Shown: positions 1-11,900 of the stretch, piece by piece
How the letters are laid out: each line of letters starts with the position of its first letter
Position numbering within the stretch: position 1 is the first letter of the stretch
DNA from: Ascidia mentula
Taxonomy: Eukaryota; Chordata; Ascidiacea; Phlebobranchia; Ascidiidae
DNA length: 64,000 nucleotides
Assembly (NCBI GenBank): GCA_947561715.1
Contig: OX387199.1
Coordinates: 18,233,001-18,297,000, forward strand
Reading direction: 5' to 3'
Notes under the pieces: model-generated
The model's input: only the letters and a program-made list of their open reading frames with translations
Databases searched by the model: none
Told to the model about the DNA's origin: nothing
Program-made: the position numbers and the translations under genes

Positions 1-2160
1 TTTAAAACACTTCTATTTTTTTTGATCAATTTTTCTCAATTGTAAGTTGTTAATGAATAGGCTATATTTTATTTTATCCTGTGTGTGCGGACTCTGTTTG
101 AGGTTGTGAATATGAAGCTTTTTGCAAATCTACATTTAATATTTCCGGGGGAACATATCCGTTCCATAAACGTCTTACTCTGAAGCAAAACTTAGCGGTT
201 GGGTTTGTTGACAAAATGGACCACTTGGTTGCGCCCCACTTGCCTACCGTTCCCCACATTTTATTTTGTGTGACTCCTATTGATTGCAATGATTTGCATT
301 TTTAACAATGGGTTTACCTGTGCATTGTTTTCGTTGGCTAATGTATGTACGCTTGTAGGGGAGGCTTAATATTGTTTCCTTACGATATAGTCCTTTGTTG
401 TATAAACGATAACACGCAGAAAACCCGTCTGGTAACTCGCATCTTTTTACTTGCTTCAAGCAGCAAAATGCGTTTCAGTCTCACAGCCGAGACGTCTTTA
501 TAACACGTACGTGTCTCAAGTAAGGCAAGAAAAAAAAGGAAAGTTGACAAAAGACAAATCGCTCGGGAAAGCAAAAGGTGGCGATAAAATGAAAAAGTTT
601 AAGAAAGAGAAAGTTCCGCATTCAGCAAAGGACTAAAAAAAACTTAAAAAGTCGAGCAAGAAAGTAAAAAGAACGAAGCTTGCAAAACTGGGAAAAGTTG
701 GTAACCCCAAAATTAGGAAAAAATGGAGAAGAAAGAAACTGAAAGGAGTTGACGAGGAGTTTGATGCAATGGAAGAATAAGAGTACAGCAGCAGCGACTG
801 AAACATATTTCCAAGCAAATTATGAATAACTTTTTTCGGTTCCAAGTTCCAACTGAGCGCTTCCGCTGATGTGTGTTTCGCATAACAGTTCAGAGAGTTG
901 TTAAAGTCGCCTCTAATTTTTTTGTTTTTAAAAAATACCAAAACGTATAATTGTAGTTTTGTGGTATATCATATCGTATATATTCGGTTGCACTATCCAC
1001 TAGTTTAAACCACATGCGTTACTCCTTGCTTTAATAAATTATCTAGTATTGTGTCTGTAAATTTTCACTTGTTTGTTAATTTTGTGTTTGCAACATGCCA
1101 ACATCTGATATTACTGAGAATCAATTTTCTATTAGTAAAAACTTTCCCTCCACCCAAAAATTTCGAAATGTGATTTCTATGTTCAGTAGGAATTTTGTGC
1201 TCAAAACAATTAAAACGCCTTCGGGCATTTCAAAAGGAAAGTTAAAAATTAAATGGCTTTGGATTGGGAGTGTGCGGTGTTTACGAGATTATAGCATTGC
1301 GTAATACCACAGTATGACGCATAATCGTCACTGATTACTTCAAAGTTATGTGCAGCTTGACGGAATGTAGATTAGTTCTTGTAGTGTATGAGTTTCTAGC
1401 TGTAAAAATAGTTGGTTTGTTTTGCAAAACATTTAGGAATTGGTATTTTCTTAGTCATTTTTGCCCTTATTTGAACATCTTGCCCCTTTTTTGTGCAAAA
1501 TACTAGTTTAATTATAAAAATGACGAAGTAGGCTAATTGTCATTGAATGTTCTGTTCTCTGAAGGATTTTTTTTACTAATATGATTCAACAAACGTTTAT
1601 TTGTGTTGTTCTGTGAGAATGATGGAATGCTGCATTAAATTGTTGAAGGTCGATATATTACAATTGACAGTTTTTGTAGCCAACCAATTTGCCCAGAAAA
1701 AAAGAATTTCGTACATGTGAATATTGGCTAGTCTGCACCATTAACATATACTTTTGTATAAATTATCAAATTTTCCATCGTGTACACAATCAATGATCAC
1801 TGAACAAAAATCCTAATGGCAAATTACAAACCTTCCAATTTGGTATATCGGTGTATTTGTCTTTTCCTGTTGCATGAAGTTATTATTGTTGTTAATATTA
1901 AAACAAAAATATTTTTTTTGCTTGAAGGTTGTTGAATTGTGTTTGTGCCTGTAAGGCAACAACAGTTTTAACATTTTGGATATTCTGAGCAACTCTTCAA
2001 TTACGAAGAACACCACTGAAACTACAGGGCAGAATTCCAGCTTGATAAAGATGTGTATGCCATGATTGGGTGACACAATTAGGCCAGTACAAGTACAGGA
2101 ATGACCTTGTGAGTTTTCGTGAGGACGAATTATTTCTTGAGTGGTTGTATTTTTTGTAAC
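1..2160. other. 5' spacer with no confident gene
   Basis: AT-rich sequence upstream of the RASSF-type gene. I see no open frame with clear protein similarity. The only item that stands out is a lysine-rich interrupted frame at 451-780, listed separately. The rest looks like ordinary non-coding DNA, and the 5' untranslated region and promoter of the gene starting at 2161 should lie in its last part. I could not place a TATA box or other promoter element with confidence. Confidence 0.5.
451..780 (+). pseudogene. Lysine-rich interrupted reading frame, possible decayed gene
   Basis: One frame reads from 451 to a TAA at 778-780 with a single internal stop at 634-636. Both halves are strongly basic (runs such as KKFKKEK before the stop, and KIRKKWRRKKLKG after it), and the end is acidic (GVDEEFDAMEE). 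The shared composition on both sides of the stop suggests one former coding unit, like a small nucleolar or ribosome-biogenesis-type basic protein, but I recognise no family. It could be a processed pseudogene, a 3' exon whose intron I cannot see, or chance in an A-rich stretch. Confidence 0.2.
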
Positions 2161-5100
2161 ATGGAGCTCAAAGTATGGGTGGATGGGATTCAGCGTGTCG
2201 TGTGTGGAATTACTGAGCAGACTACCGTGCAAGAAGTAGTGATTGCGCTGGCACAAGCTACAGGTATATATATATAAATACACAATTAACCTTGGGTGTA
2301 AGTAAAAGTTATTGCACAAATGCAATTGGTTTGTGTTTTTTAGTTGTATAAATCTTTTTAAAAACTTGTTTTAATTGTTGATTACTGAGCTGTGTATTTT
2401 CAGGTCGTACCGGCAGATACACTTTGGTTGAGCAGAGAAGAAATATTGAGAAAATGCTTCCACCCTCTGAGAAGCCTCTTCAGGTATCAAAAAATGTTTT
2501 AAACAAATTAAAGTGTCGTTTAGCATATGCACAAATAGTCAAGCACATAAATATTTGTATATATATATATTATTTATTTTTCTCCAAATTTTTTCAGGTG
2601 CTGTCGAAACTTGGTGAAGCAAGTACTGAGATTCAGTTTATTTTACGTAGAACTGGTGCAAGTAGTGTCAGTACGCAAGACAGTATCATAACTCCAGAAA
2701 GATCCACCTACAGGTTTGCATGCAACAAATTATCATTGTTAAACTTTGTGTGTGCATGCATTTTTATATTGCATCCGTGCTTAAATCTAAATTCTATGCA
2801 TAATGTTTTACTATGTAATTTTTTGTATTTCTTCATTCTGTTAAAGTTACTAATTGCTGTATTTCTTCTATTGCGATGCCGTCACTATGTAATGTGTTAC
2901 TTTCTTCTAGACAAAGTCTTCCTCCTCAACTGAAACACAGACAAAAAAATGATAGCACGCTCAATAGAAAGGAGCCCAAAAGGAAATCATTGACCATTGC
3001 AAATTCTTCGTTGGACAACACACTAAAGCACCCAAACCACAACGACCATTTTACTGACAAAACAGTTGAAAATGAAAAACCAAAATTGCCACCTGTGAAA
3101 AAGGCTTTGATTCCTCCACCACTGAGAAACAATACCAGCTCAAATGTGGAGTCCACGAAGGAGGAAATTACACCAGCAAGCAACAGAGTCAAGAAAGAAG
3201 GCCTAATTCCACCTGCATTCAGACACGATGAACCATCTGCTGCTGGTGTCAAAAAAAAAGCACTTGTCCCTCCTCCAATGAGGAATGATATTGGGAAAAT
3301 AAATCTCAACGAAAATAAAGTCAAACATTTTACACAGCCCGGCAAGTTCAGGAGTAAAACACCTGACCAGTTGCACCATCGACGGACGAACAGTTCAAGC
3401 ACTCCGGCATCGCCAGTAAAGACACGTCCAGACAGTGCCATGGCAACCACGTCCACAAGCAAAGCTTCTATCAAAGCAACAGAAGCAGCACGAGCTAAAG
3501 AGGATTTTACTCGCTTGGTTCTGGAGCAGCACAATCACATTAAAGAGCAGACACAAACCTTGAAAACCATCACGGAAGAAATGGACAAGTTCCAACAGAC
3601 CATGGAAAATAAGTCCCATGCCTCAGTGAATACTCAGGTAGTGAAATTTTTCTTCATTTACAGTGTAGTTGTTTGCGATGCTGAAGTTTGTTTAGCAAAT
3701 TTACTCGTGCATCATTCTCTTTACTTAGTTGATGTATCACATGATACATACATAAGTTGTCTGGGTCGTTAACCTATTGTGTGCAAATATAATATAAAGT
3801 GTGCAAATACATATATACCCACACAGCCACACTATGAATATTCCTATTCTAAATATATATTTAAGATTTTATTGTTAAAATGCAACATGTTTTCGACATA
3901 ACCAAATTAGTGTTATATATAATATATAACCTAAGGTGCATCCTTTCACAGAATGAAATTGATATGTTGGAAGCAAAAATGCAACAAAATGAACATAAAC
4001 TATTTAATGAAAGCATCATTGAAAATCAACTTTCTAATGAAGAAGATCAAAGTAAGCAAAGTTTTGTTTAAAATACTTTTAGTTGGTACCTGATAATCCA
4101 AGAAGTCCCCAAACCCTTGAACTGTAATAAATATAAAATTATGATTATAAACATTTCACTAACAGGGTTTTGGGATAAAGCCTGAAATTTGCACAAATTT
4201 TAGTCATAAATGTTGTTTTACAATAATGTAAACTACACTTTTAGATTCAACTTTACAAAGCACAAGCAACAAGCTGCAGTCGGAAATCACTTCAATGAAT
4301 TCACAGATCAAAGAAATAGAAAAACAGCTCGGATTTCTTAATGACGTAATTAGTGATAATTTTGTTTGCGATCTGACAAATCTACATTTATGTAATAGTA
4401 GCCTGGGAACCCAGCTTGTGTGTCTGAAACAGACAATAGCGTAGGCCATTGGTGTCAAACTGACTGTCCCAAGGGCCAAATCCAGCCCACCATGTCCTGT
4501 ACTGTGGCCTATGTCAAGAATATCAAATCTATGGTGACTTTGCTACACATTTAGTTTTTTGGGGGCCAACAAGCTAATGTAAATATGGATTAAATAGAAT
4601 CATTTGGTCTACATACAATATAAATAGGCAAATTTAAGGCCAGAAAAACGAAATAAAATTGGAACTCCTGGTTTAGGTGTGCATAGTGTTTACACCATAT
4701 ATTTTTTGTTGTTGACATTTAAACACATTTTTTAATCATGTATATAATATATAAAAGCATAATTTTTTCCGCTGTGTATTTGTAAAAGTTGATTGCATAC
4801 AATCAGTGATTTGTCACTAAATCAGTGTAAAAAGTAATGGGGTGTGGAGTATTCTTCTGTAAGCATTGTCTGAATAACTGTTGCAATGCCCCCTGGTGTT
4901 TTATTATTGTTTCACTTCTTTATCACACAACAATCCACATCTTGAACTGTTACTCCCAAGCTGTGTGTGCAAACTTTAATATGGGTTATTTGCACTTTTA
5001 CAAGGGAATTTTGTTAATCCTTACTTATGAAGGTCACTGAAATATTTTATTTTTTGTTTGCAGGAAATATTAAAAGCAACAAATCAGAAGAAACGAGAAA

Positions 5101-7092
5101 CCCAGAACAAACTTTTTAATGTGTAAGTTCATGTGAAAACTATGGAGTTTAGTTTTTCTTCTGTATTTTTCACATTGGTCATATAATTGTTTATTATTTG
5201 AATTTACAAAAACACATGAAGAATGACTGACAAAAAATGTAAGTCTGGACTGACAAAAAACAACTTTAAAAAGTTGTTAATGTCACTTGATTGATAAAAA
5301 AATCACATTAACCTGAACACATGTGCAATGCATCAGATGTCTCGTGGTACTGTGTGCCATGTCACACAATCCTCTTAACACTAAGTTTATCTCTTATTAA
5401 TCACAGCTTTTTGTTCAAGTGTGTTTAGGCTGGAGCCTGGGTTTACACATCCTTTAAACCATGTCATTAGCGCACAAATTCATGTGCTCTTCCATTGTTA
5501 ACCACATTGCCATGAGCAATTAGTAAACCCTTTCTTTTATCCACAGCATAGTATGTGGGTGCGCACTTGTATTCGTCATCACTAATCAATACTTAGGCAC
5601 TTATACTTGCTTTTAGGTAATAATTTTTATTAATATATTTTTATGTCTTCATTGGACTTGCAATACAACTACAGGTTAAAATCGTTGATTTGATATTAGT
5701 TTAGGTTGTGTTGTGTGTATTCAATTACTGTATCTCTTGTTATATTGACAAGTTAGTATACCCCCAATATTTCCTTAGATGGAAGTCAAACATGTTTACA
5801 TCAAACTTTAACATCCACTGATTAAAAAATGACACAAACAGAAATTGGTTTTGTTGCTCCAGCACCACACAAAAAATGTCAATTTTTATCAACACCTTAC
5901 AATTTTTCACCGGTTGTTATAAAACATATTTTGCTCCTCTGGTCTGATTTGAACTATCAACCCTTGAACATCGCGGACTCATTTTCTATTTGCAATATTC
6001 TGTCTTGCGTATCATCACATTTTTAGTGGGAGATAAATAGAGGTTTCTTTTTTACGTTTTAGCCAACGCGAAACCAGAACAGAAATACAGAAGAAAACAC
6101 TGGAAATGAACAAACTCACAGAGGAAATTGCAAACGTTGAACGCAACCTTGAACAAAGAGATGAAGGTAAACTTATAATAGTTGTTTTGTTACTCCCAAG
6201 TGGATATAAATGTTCCTCTATATATCATGCTTTGTTAAACGAGCATAAAACTAAAGCAAAAAATAAGTATATACATGAATGTTTCCACTGTCTTATTAAA
6301 TGGCCAGTGTTTTGTTGGTTGTTTGGACATAGGACTTGCAGTATTGATCGGATTTTAATTACTCGTGTTTTTCAAATCAGAATCAATTGTGAGAAAAACA
6401 CAACTTGAAGTGTTAAATCGAGAGTTGCGACAAGTCAATCTACAGCAGTTTATACGCCAAACGGGGTCAAAGGTCACAGTCTTACCACCCGAAGATGAAA
6501 AAGGTATTCTATTAATATTTTTTGTTCACTGTTTTTAAGGTAATTTAACACCAAGTGAAAGAATTTGTGTGGACAAACATCAATGTTTGAATTTATAAGG
6601 AAACCTGCAAACCTAATGATCATGATATGTTAGCTGTGATCTACGCAGTGGGGCCTATTGCATGTAATATTACTGAGTTGTTAGAATTTATGTTTTAAAA
6701 CCTCTCGCCATTGTCATAATTTAACTTACTCACTTCAACTAACTGTATAAATGCAAGAACTTGCATGTGAAAATAAGAGGAATATGTAGCTGTGACTTTC
6801 TACGTAGTTTACATTTTTGACAACCATTCATAATCAGTATGTAATTTTTTATATGGTTTTGACAAAATCCAATGTCACATTCACATGAAAGCATTTTGTA
6901 ACTTGCCAATCATTTTCTTAGTTATAACTGAAATTATTCCTAAACACAATCATTTATATTCCAGCAGAAGTTCCACAACCTAAAGAATCGTATGATTCAT
7001 ACAAGCCCCCATCGTCACCCTCAAAACGGGGTCATACTCGCCCCATGCCCATTGTTGGGTCCTCTAGTGATTCTGGTGGGGTTTGGGTCTGA
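2161..7092 (+). CDS. Ras-association domain protein, RASSF7/8 type (N-terminal RASSF)
   Basis: Ten exons join in frame: 2161-2263, 2404-2483, 2598-2713, 2911-3637, 3952-4051, 4245-4345, 5064-5122, 6063-6166, 6381-6503, 6965-7092 (stop), giving about 546 residues. The ATG at 2161 opens with [20 protein letters not shown], the start of the ubiquitin-like Ras-association domain of RASSF7/8. The domain runs to about residue 95 and contains [16 protein letters not shown] and the IQFILRRTG end. The family motif after it is also present (YRQSLPP, then REPKRKSLT in related proteins, KEPKRKSLT here). A long proline/lysine-rich middle (about 130-345, with repeats of the type [34 protein letters not shown]) is followed by coiled coil (about 325-500) and a Pro/Ser tail. 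The family acts as Ras-type effectors in growth control and cell adhesion. The middle is longer than I recall for vertebrate members. Confidence 0.93.
4446..4680. repeat. Possible non-autonomous hAT-type element in RASSF intron
   Basis: The intron contains ATTGGTGTCAAACTGACTG followed by CCCAAGGGCCAAATCCAG and later GGGGGCCAACAAGCTAATG, the style of end sequence seen in many short hAT-derived elements. I could not define both ends or a target duplication, so this is a resemblance only. Confidence 0.3.
6601..6660 (+). repeat. Fragment of SINE family A tail in the last RASSF intron
   Basis: CCTGCAAACCTAATGATC and TTAGCTGTGATC, then GCAGTGGGGC, match in order the 3' part of the SINE copy at 33900-34080 (CCTGTAAACCTAATGATC, GTAGCTGTGATC, GCACAGTGGGGC). 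The tRNA-like head is absent here, so this is a tail-only remnant. Confidence 0.5.
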
Positions 7093-8900
7093 CTCTGGAA
7101 CCTTCTGCTAACCTGCCACACACTGCCATGATCATTTTACATCGAAATCAGCTTAAAAATTTATGCATAGCTACTGCTATCTGCCAATTTAGCACCCAAA
7201 GAAGCATGGTAGTTTTGAAGTAAGAAAGGCCATATTGAAATGTTCACACAATTAAAAACCTCAATTTATAGTTAAGTTAATTATTTGCTAATTGAAATGT
7301 TAATGTAGACACTTAGTTGTAGAAAGAGTTCAACAAGAACAGTTGGTTAAGAACGTGGCAACTGTACTCAATGTCGGAGATATTTTAATTCTAATCACTC
7401 AAGCATGGAAATTCAATGATCATGTGCTTAAACTACATCCATGTTCATACGGACCAACTAAAGTGTGTTCCTTCCAGTAGATAATTCCTGACAAAATACG
7501 TTGGACCAAACATCTAACTCACAGAACTTAAAACTTCCCCACAAAACACTTTTTCTATGCCTGCAGTACGTTAATTAGTATTTGGCCGTTGTTTGAACAC
7601 AACCATGTTGATTTGTCACAGTGGAAAGCGTTCTGCATTTTTTTACTACTTAATGTCGTTACATTATATATGTGTGATATGTAAACCACGTGTGTATGAA
7701 CAACAGCGTCAATGCTTGTTTTAATTTTTCGCCAACGGTCATTGTGACATTAGTGCCTTACACCCTATGATTTTGTGACGTAATAATCGTGCTGTCACGT
7801 CACAATTCTAACGCATTCTTTTCGCGCTTTTTTTCAAGGTTCTATAAAATTTTGGTGCTACGATGAGTCAGAATGTATGGCTCTGTATATTTCTGTTGTA
7901 CTTTGAGCTGTGTAAACACCAACGGTGCCTTGTGTTTTGAATCGTCCATGTTTGCGACACCTTGCGGATTTCTTTTTTACATCGGTGCGTCCGCAAGGTT
8001 TCGGTCCAGAGCACGCCTCTGTTTCTAGCGTTCATAGGTACTGAAATTTTAAGCTCCATGTTAATTCTATCAGCTTGTTGTCATGCCAATTATTGCACAG
8101 TAAGGTCGCTTAATTATTCGTAACATTCGACAAAAAAAATGATGATTCGATTATATTTACATGCACCGCATGCGGACACGTCAATATTTAGGAAATTTGT
8201 ATGATGGAACGACAACAGCATGTACCAAGCCCCGCATCCTGCTGATGCAATTTCCCTGTTATGATTTTGTTTTTTAACCAAAGCGCGATGGAAACTAATA
8301 GTTTTTGTTCGGATGACCAGGAAAGTTATTTTCCAACCGCATGTGGCCCTGGGGCCAAAAAATGTTGAACGCCCCACTTTAAACCTCTCATAATCCATGA
8401 CAAAGCATAGCGGAGAAGTTCTAGTTCAACATATTAACCCGGTGACGTTTACTAACATTTTGCCATATCAGTATTTTCGATATCCTTTTGACGTGACGTC
8501 ATCATGTGAATACAAAACTTTTATTACGTCATTATCTGATAATTTGTTGTCGAAAATCTATTGCAGGCTAAACCCATTTCAAAACTCTGTAAATGCAAGC
8601 AGTGCCAGGATCTGATGTATTCGACATTTCCGTTGATCAAATAATCTAAAGGTAGTCGCATGAACGCTGTCAACCACATGCTTTTGCTGCCTCCGCAATC
8701 GTATTAATGACAGGAAAAAAGGCTTTGCCGCACGTGGTGATGTGACCACCACCGGAAACTATTGTTCGGTGAACTGTTTTAATAAAACAGTCTCGAAAGA
8801 ACGTTTTTGAGTGAAATAAATAGATTATTTGGAAACTGCAAGGTCAAGAGTAGCTTTTGATAGAAACTTTCTGGCAAAGTTTTCCAAATCTGCCAAGAAA
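7093..8900. other. Intergenic region upstream of the cellulose synthase gene
   Basis: No exon that joins the neighbouring genes was found. TGACGTAA and GTCACGTCAC (about 7778-7802) are CRE-like sequences. A hAT-like end (GGCCCTGGGGCC then AATGTTGAACGCCCC) lies at about 8345-8382. If the cellulose synthase has extra N-terminal exons they should be here, but I cannot see a convincing one. The frame leading into the ATG at 8901 is open back to 8820 without another ATG. Confidence 0.4.
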
Positions 8901-11900
8901 ATGATCAAGGAAGAAGACACGGTCAGCGAACCGGATTTTGTGATGGAAGAGGTAATACTTACTGGATTTGCAATTGGCTCCAACCTTTAACCGATGTACA
9001 AACAGCAAAGAAAAAAATAATTGCAATTGCAGGAAATAGTAATGCCCGCTTACTGATGTAAAACAAGTGACGATTTATCGGCTCATGGAAGTTCAAACCC
9101 ACTGCCACGTATAGTAGATTAAGGGTGATATGTTCCATTGTTGGCCGTAAGCCTCGATTAACCAAAAGCGAAAAACTCTGCTGGAAAGACCCAATCATCC
9201 CTAAGCCCAAGAAGGCACTGTCTAACCTTTACAACCTATATAAACAATAGAGCAAATAATGTTTTGTATAGTGTGCTGCAGACAGGGCCACTGTTCCGAC
9301 CTAATGAGTCTCATCAGTGCAGCTATGGTGTGACTTCTTGTCAGCTAAGTAGCCAGCAATATATTTGTCCACAGCTGTCCGACAACGAGGACGAAGCTCC
9401 AATACGTGAGGCCAGTTACCCAGTACCAAAGGTGATTCCCCGGCACAGAAACCTCGTCTTCAGGCTGATTTTTATTATCTATCTGGTTTCTTTCGCCGTT
9501 TACATGTACGTGAGGTTGTGGTTCACGTTGGACGCGCCCGGGATCAATCGACTTTACTGCACTTTCATTGCTGTACTTGAGGTTTCAACAGCACCAGCTT
9601 TGATCATTCACGTAAGTGCAGTTTATTAGCATTTGGGGTCGATTGTTTCCTCTTTCTTTACTTGGTATTTTTTGTAGATCGTGTACTGGAATGTTATTCC
9701 ACAATGTCTTTCTTCCGTTTACGGCGTTCTTACTTTCCTAAGTAACATTAGTAAACTTAGAACCAAACTTTCCAGGGCCTGTGTCTGTGGCGCTGGTATT
9801 CCCGAACTCCGCCGGAAGTGGACGAGAAGGAACATTCGATATTTCACACGACTCGAATCCTTATTCCCACCTTTGAGGTCAGTTTGTTTGTTCTTATCCA
9901 CACTTATTACGGACATAGGTCATGAGAGTATATATGTAGCGACATTGAAGTCGTTTGTAATAAACATTGATGAGTCTTGTATGCACGTTTCTCCGTATGA
10001 CGTCACGTAACTTAAAAAAAATCAGTAGTGCTATTACTTATGTTGCCGACTGGGGATTGCTGACATATTTCATCACAACGTTATGCTTAAATCAACAAAA
10101 CGATGATATATTTATTCTTAGTAAAACAACAACCTTTTAATGAATCTTGTCTTTCCGCATTTTATAAAACCTTCGTTAGTGTTCAACTTTTGTAGCGACG
10201 AGGTTAAGTTATAGAGGGATCAATAACTCGTCATTAAAATTCGGTACTTCTCCATATATAGGAACCACTGGAAGTTGTGTCTGGAACAATTCGGGAAATT
10301 ATCAACCTCCACGTTCCCCCGGGTTTACACGTTCACGTATATGTCCTCGATGACGGAGCCAGGTACGAACTTGAACAATGGGTCCTGTCCAGGAGGACAA
10401 AAAGGTTGGTTCGAAACACATGGTCTACCCATAAGTTCCATTGATATATGAGCGACCATGATTGTAATGCATCGCAATTTAAAAAGCAGTGTGTAACGGT
10501 CTGAATAAAAGTTGCAAATTTATTCATAATCCGTCCGTATTTTGTCTCGTAATTTTAACTGTATATGTATATAGGCTACATTAGTTTTATAATTGATTTT
10601 TTCAAAATGCGAAGATTACATCAGGAATTTAGTGCAAACTGTATGTCTTGGAGCTAAACGTTTGCTGTGAAAGCTCTGACGTAAAATCATTGAACTTGGC
10701 CTGTGAGATGTATCGTTGTTTTCAAATCGAATACAATAAACACAATTTATCTGTATTCGTTAGATGCGTTTATTTGCATTACGTGGCTCGACCGAAGCTG
10801 GCAGGAAGGCCACATCACGCTAAATCTGGAAACATTAATCACATCCTCCACTACTTATACGATGACGAAAACCCGGAAAATGAATGTGTGGTCGTATTTG
10901 ATGCCGACTTTATGCCGAAGTAATCATTAGCATTGAATGAGATTTTGCTAAACCGAGGCCTTCCAGTATTTTTTGCTCGCGTCCCTTTCAGTTGAACAAC
11001 ATTTACCGCGACCCTTCGTGTGTGACAATCACCTAATTTAAAAAAAAAATATCGAACAGCAGGTTTGAAAAAACGATTGAAAGACAACCTAATAAACGTG
11101 TCTGGAGGCATAGTTTGTAAAATTTACTGATATTGAAATTTATGTTAGTATATAGGGATGGTCGTTTTGTACATAGAGACATAAATATTTAATATTTTTA
11201 CCGTCGAGCATATCCACAGTGCGTCGGTTTCGAAAACTGTTTTTTTTTAAATGTAAAAACGGCATTTATTAAAAGGGCATTTGCATTGATTTTACGTATG
11301 TAATAATATGTTTGTTCATTCCTTACCTTAACTCATTCAGGCGTGAATTCCTGCTGAAAGTCCTACCCGTGTTTTCGGAGGCGAATAATGGAAAACCAAT
11401 CGCCCTTGTTCAGACACCGCAACACTTCTACAACGTGAATCCTGATGAAGACATGTGGGATCACATGAACACTTCATTCTTTCACAGGTTATTGGGCGAT
11501 GTCTGTTTAGAGCGGCAGTGGTTCCTAACTGCCATGAAGAGGTTTCCGTTTCAACATCGTTTGTGTAACGGCTAGCTTTGCAGTGTGGAAATGTCAAATG
11601 AAATAAAGCTCGTAACCTTGTTTAGAAACCGAGGAACAAAATTAAAATTATTATTAGATATTTTCGAAGTGGCAACAATAGCAAAACGACATTACAGTGC
11701 GTCTCGACGGCCAAAACCTCTGACCTGGGGTGTTGTACAACTGATTATTTCGCCTGCATTTTCTTTAGATAATGTTGTTCTTCTGTAGGACTACGTAATA
11801 TTCCGTCAATACGCTTTAACATCGTTAAACTTACGGGAAGAGTATCTGTTACACAAATCTTGTGCTGCAGGATAGAACCATCACTCGACAGATGGGGAGC

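Noticed and set aside
1813-2325. 170-codon minus-strand frame
   Set aside because: Overlaps the first RASSF exon on the opposite strand, shows no domain, and its composition follows the AT-rich DNA.
9742-9775. A 34-bp intron in CesA using GTAACA
   Set aside because: Too short and it leaves the wrong phase. Ending the exon at 9716 gives a 59-bp intron and the correct frame.
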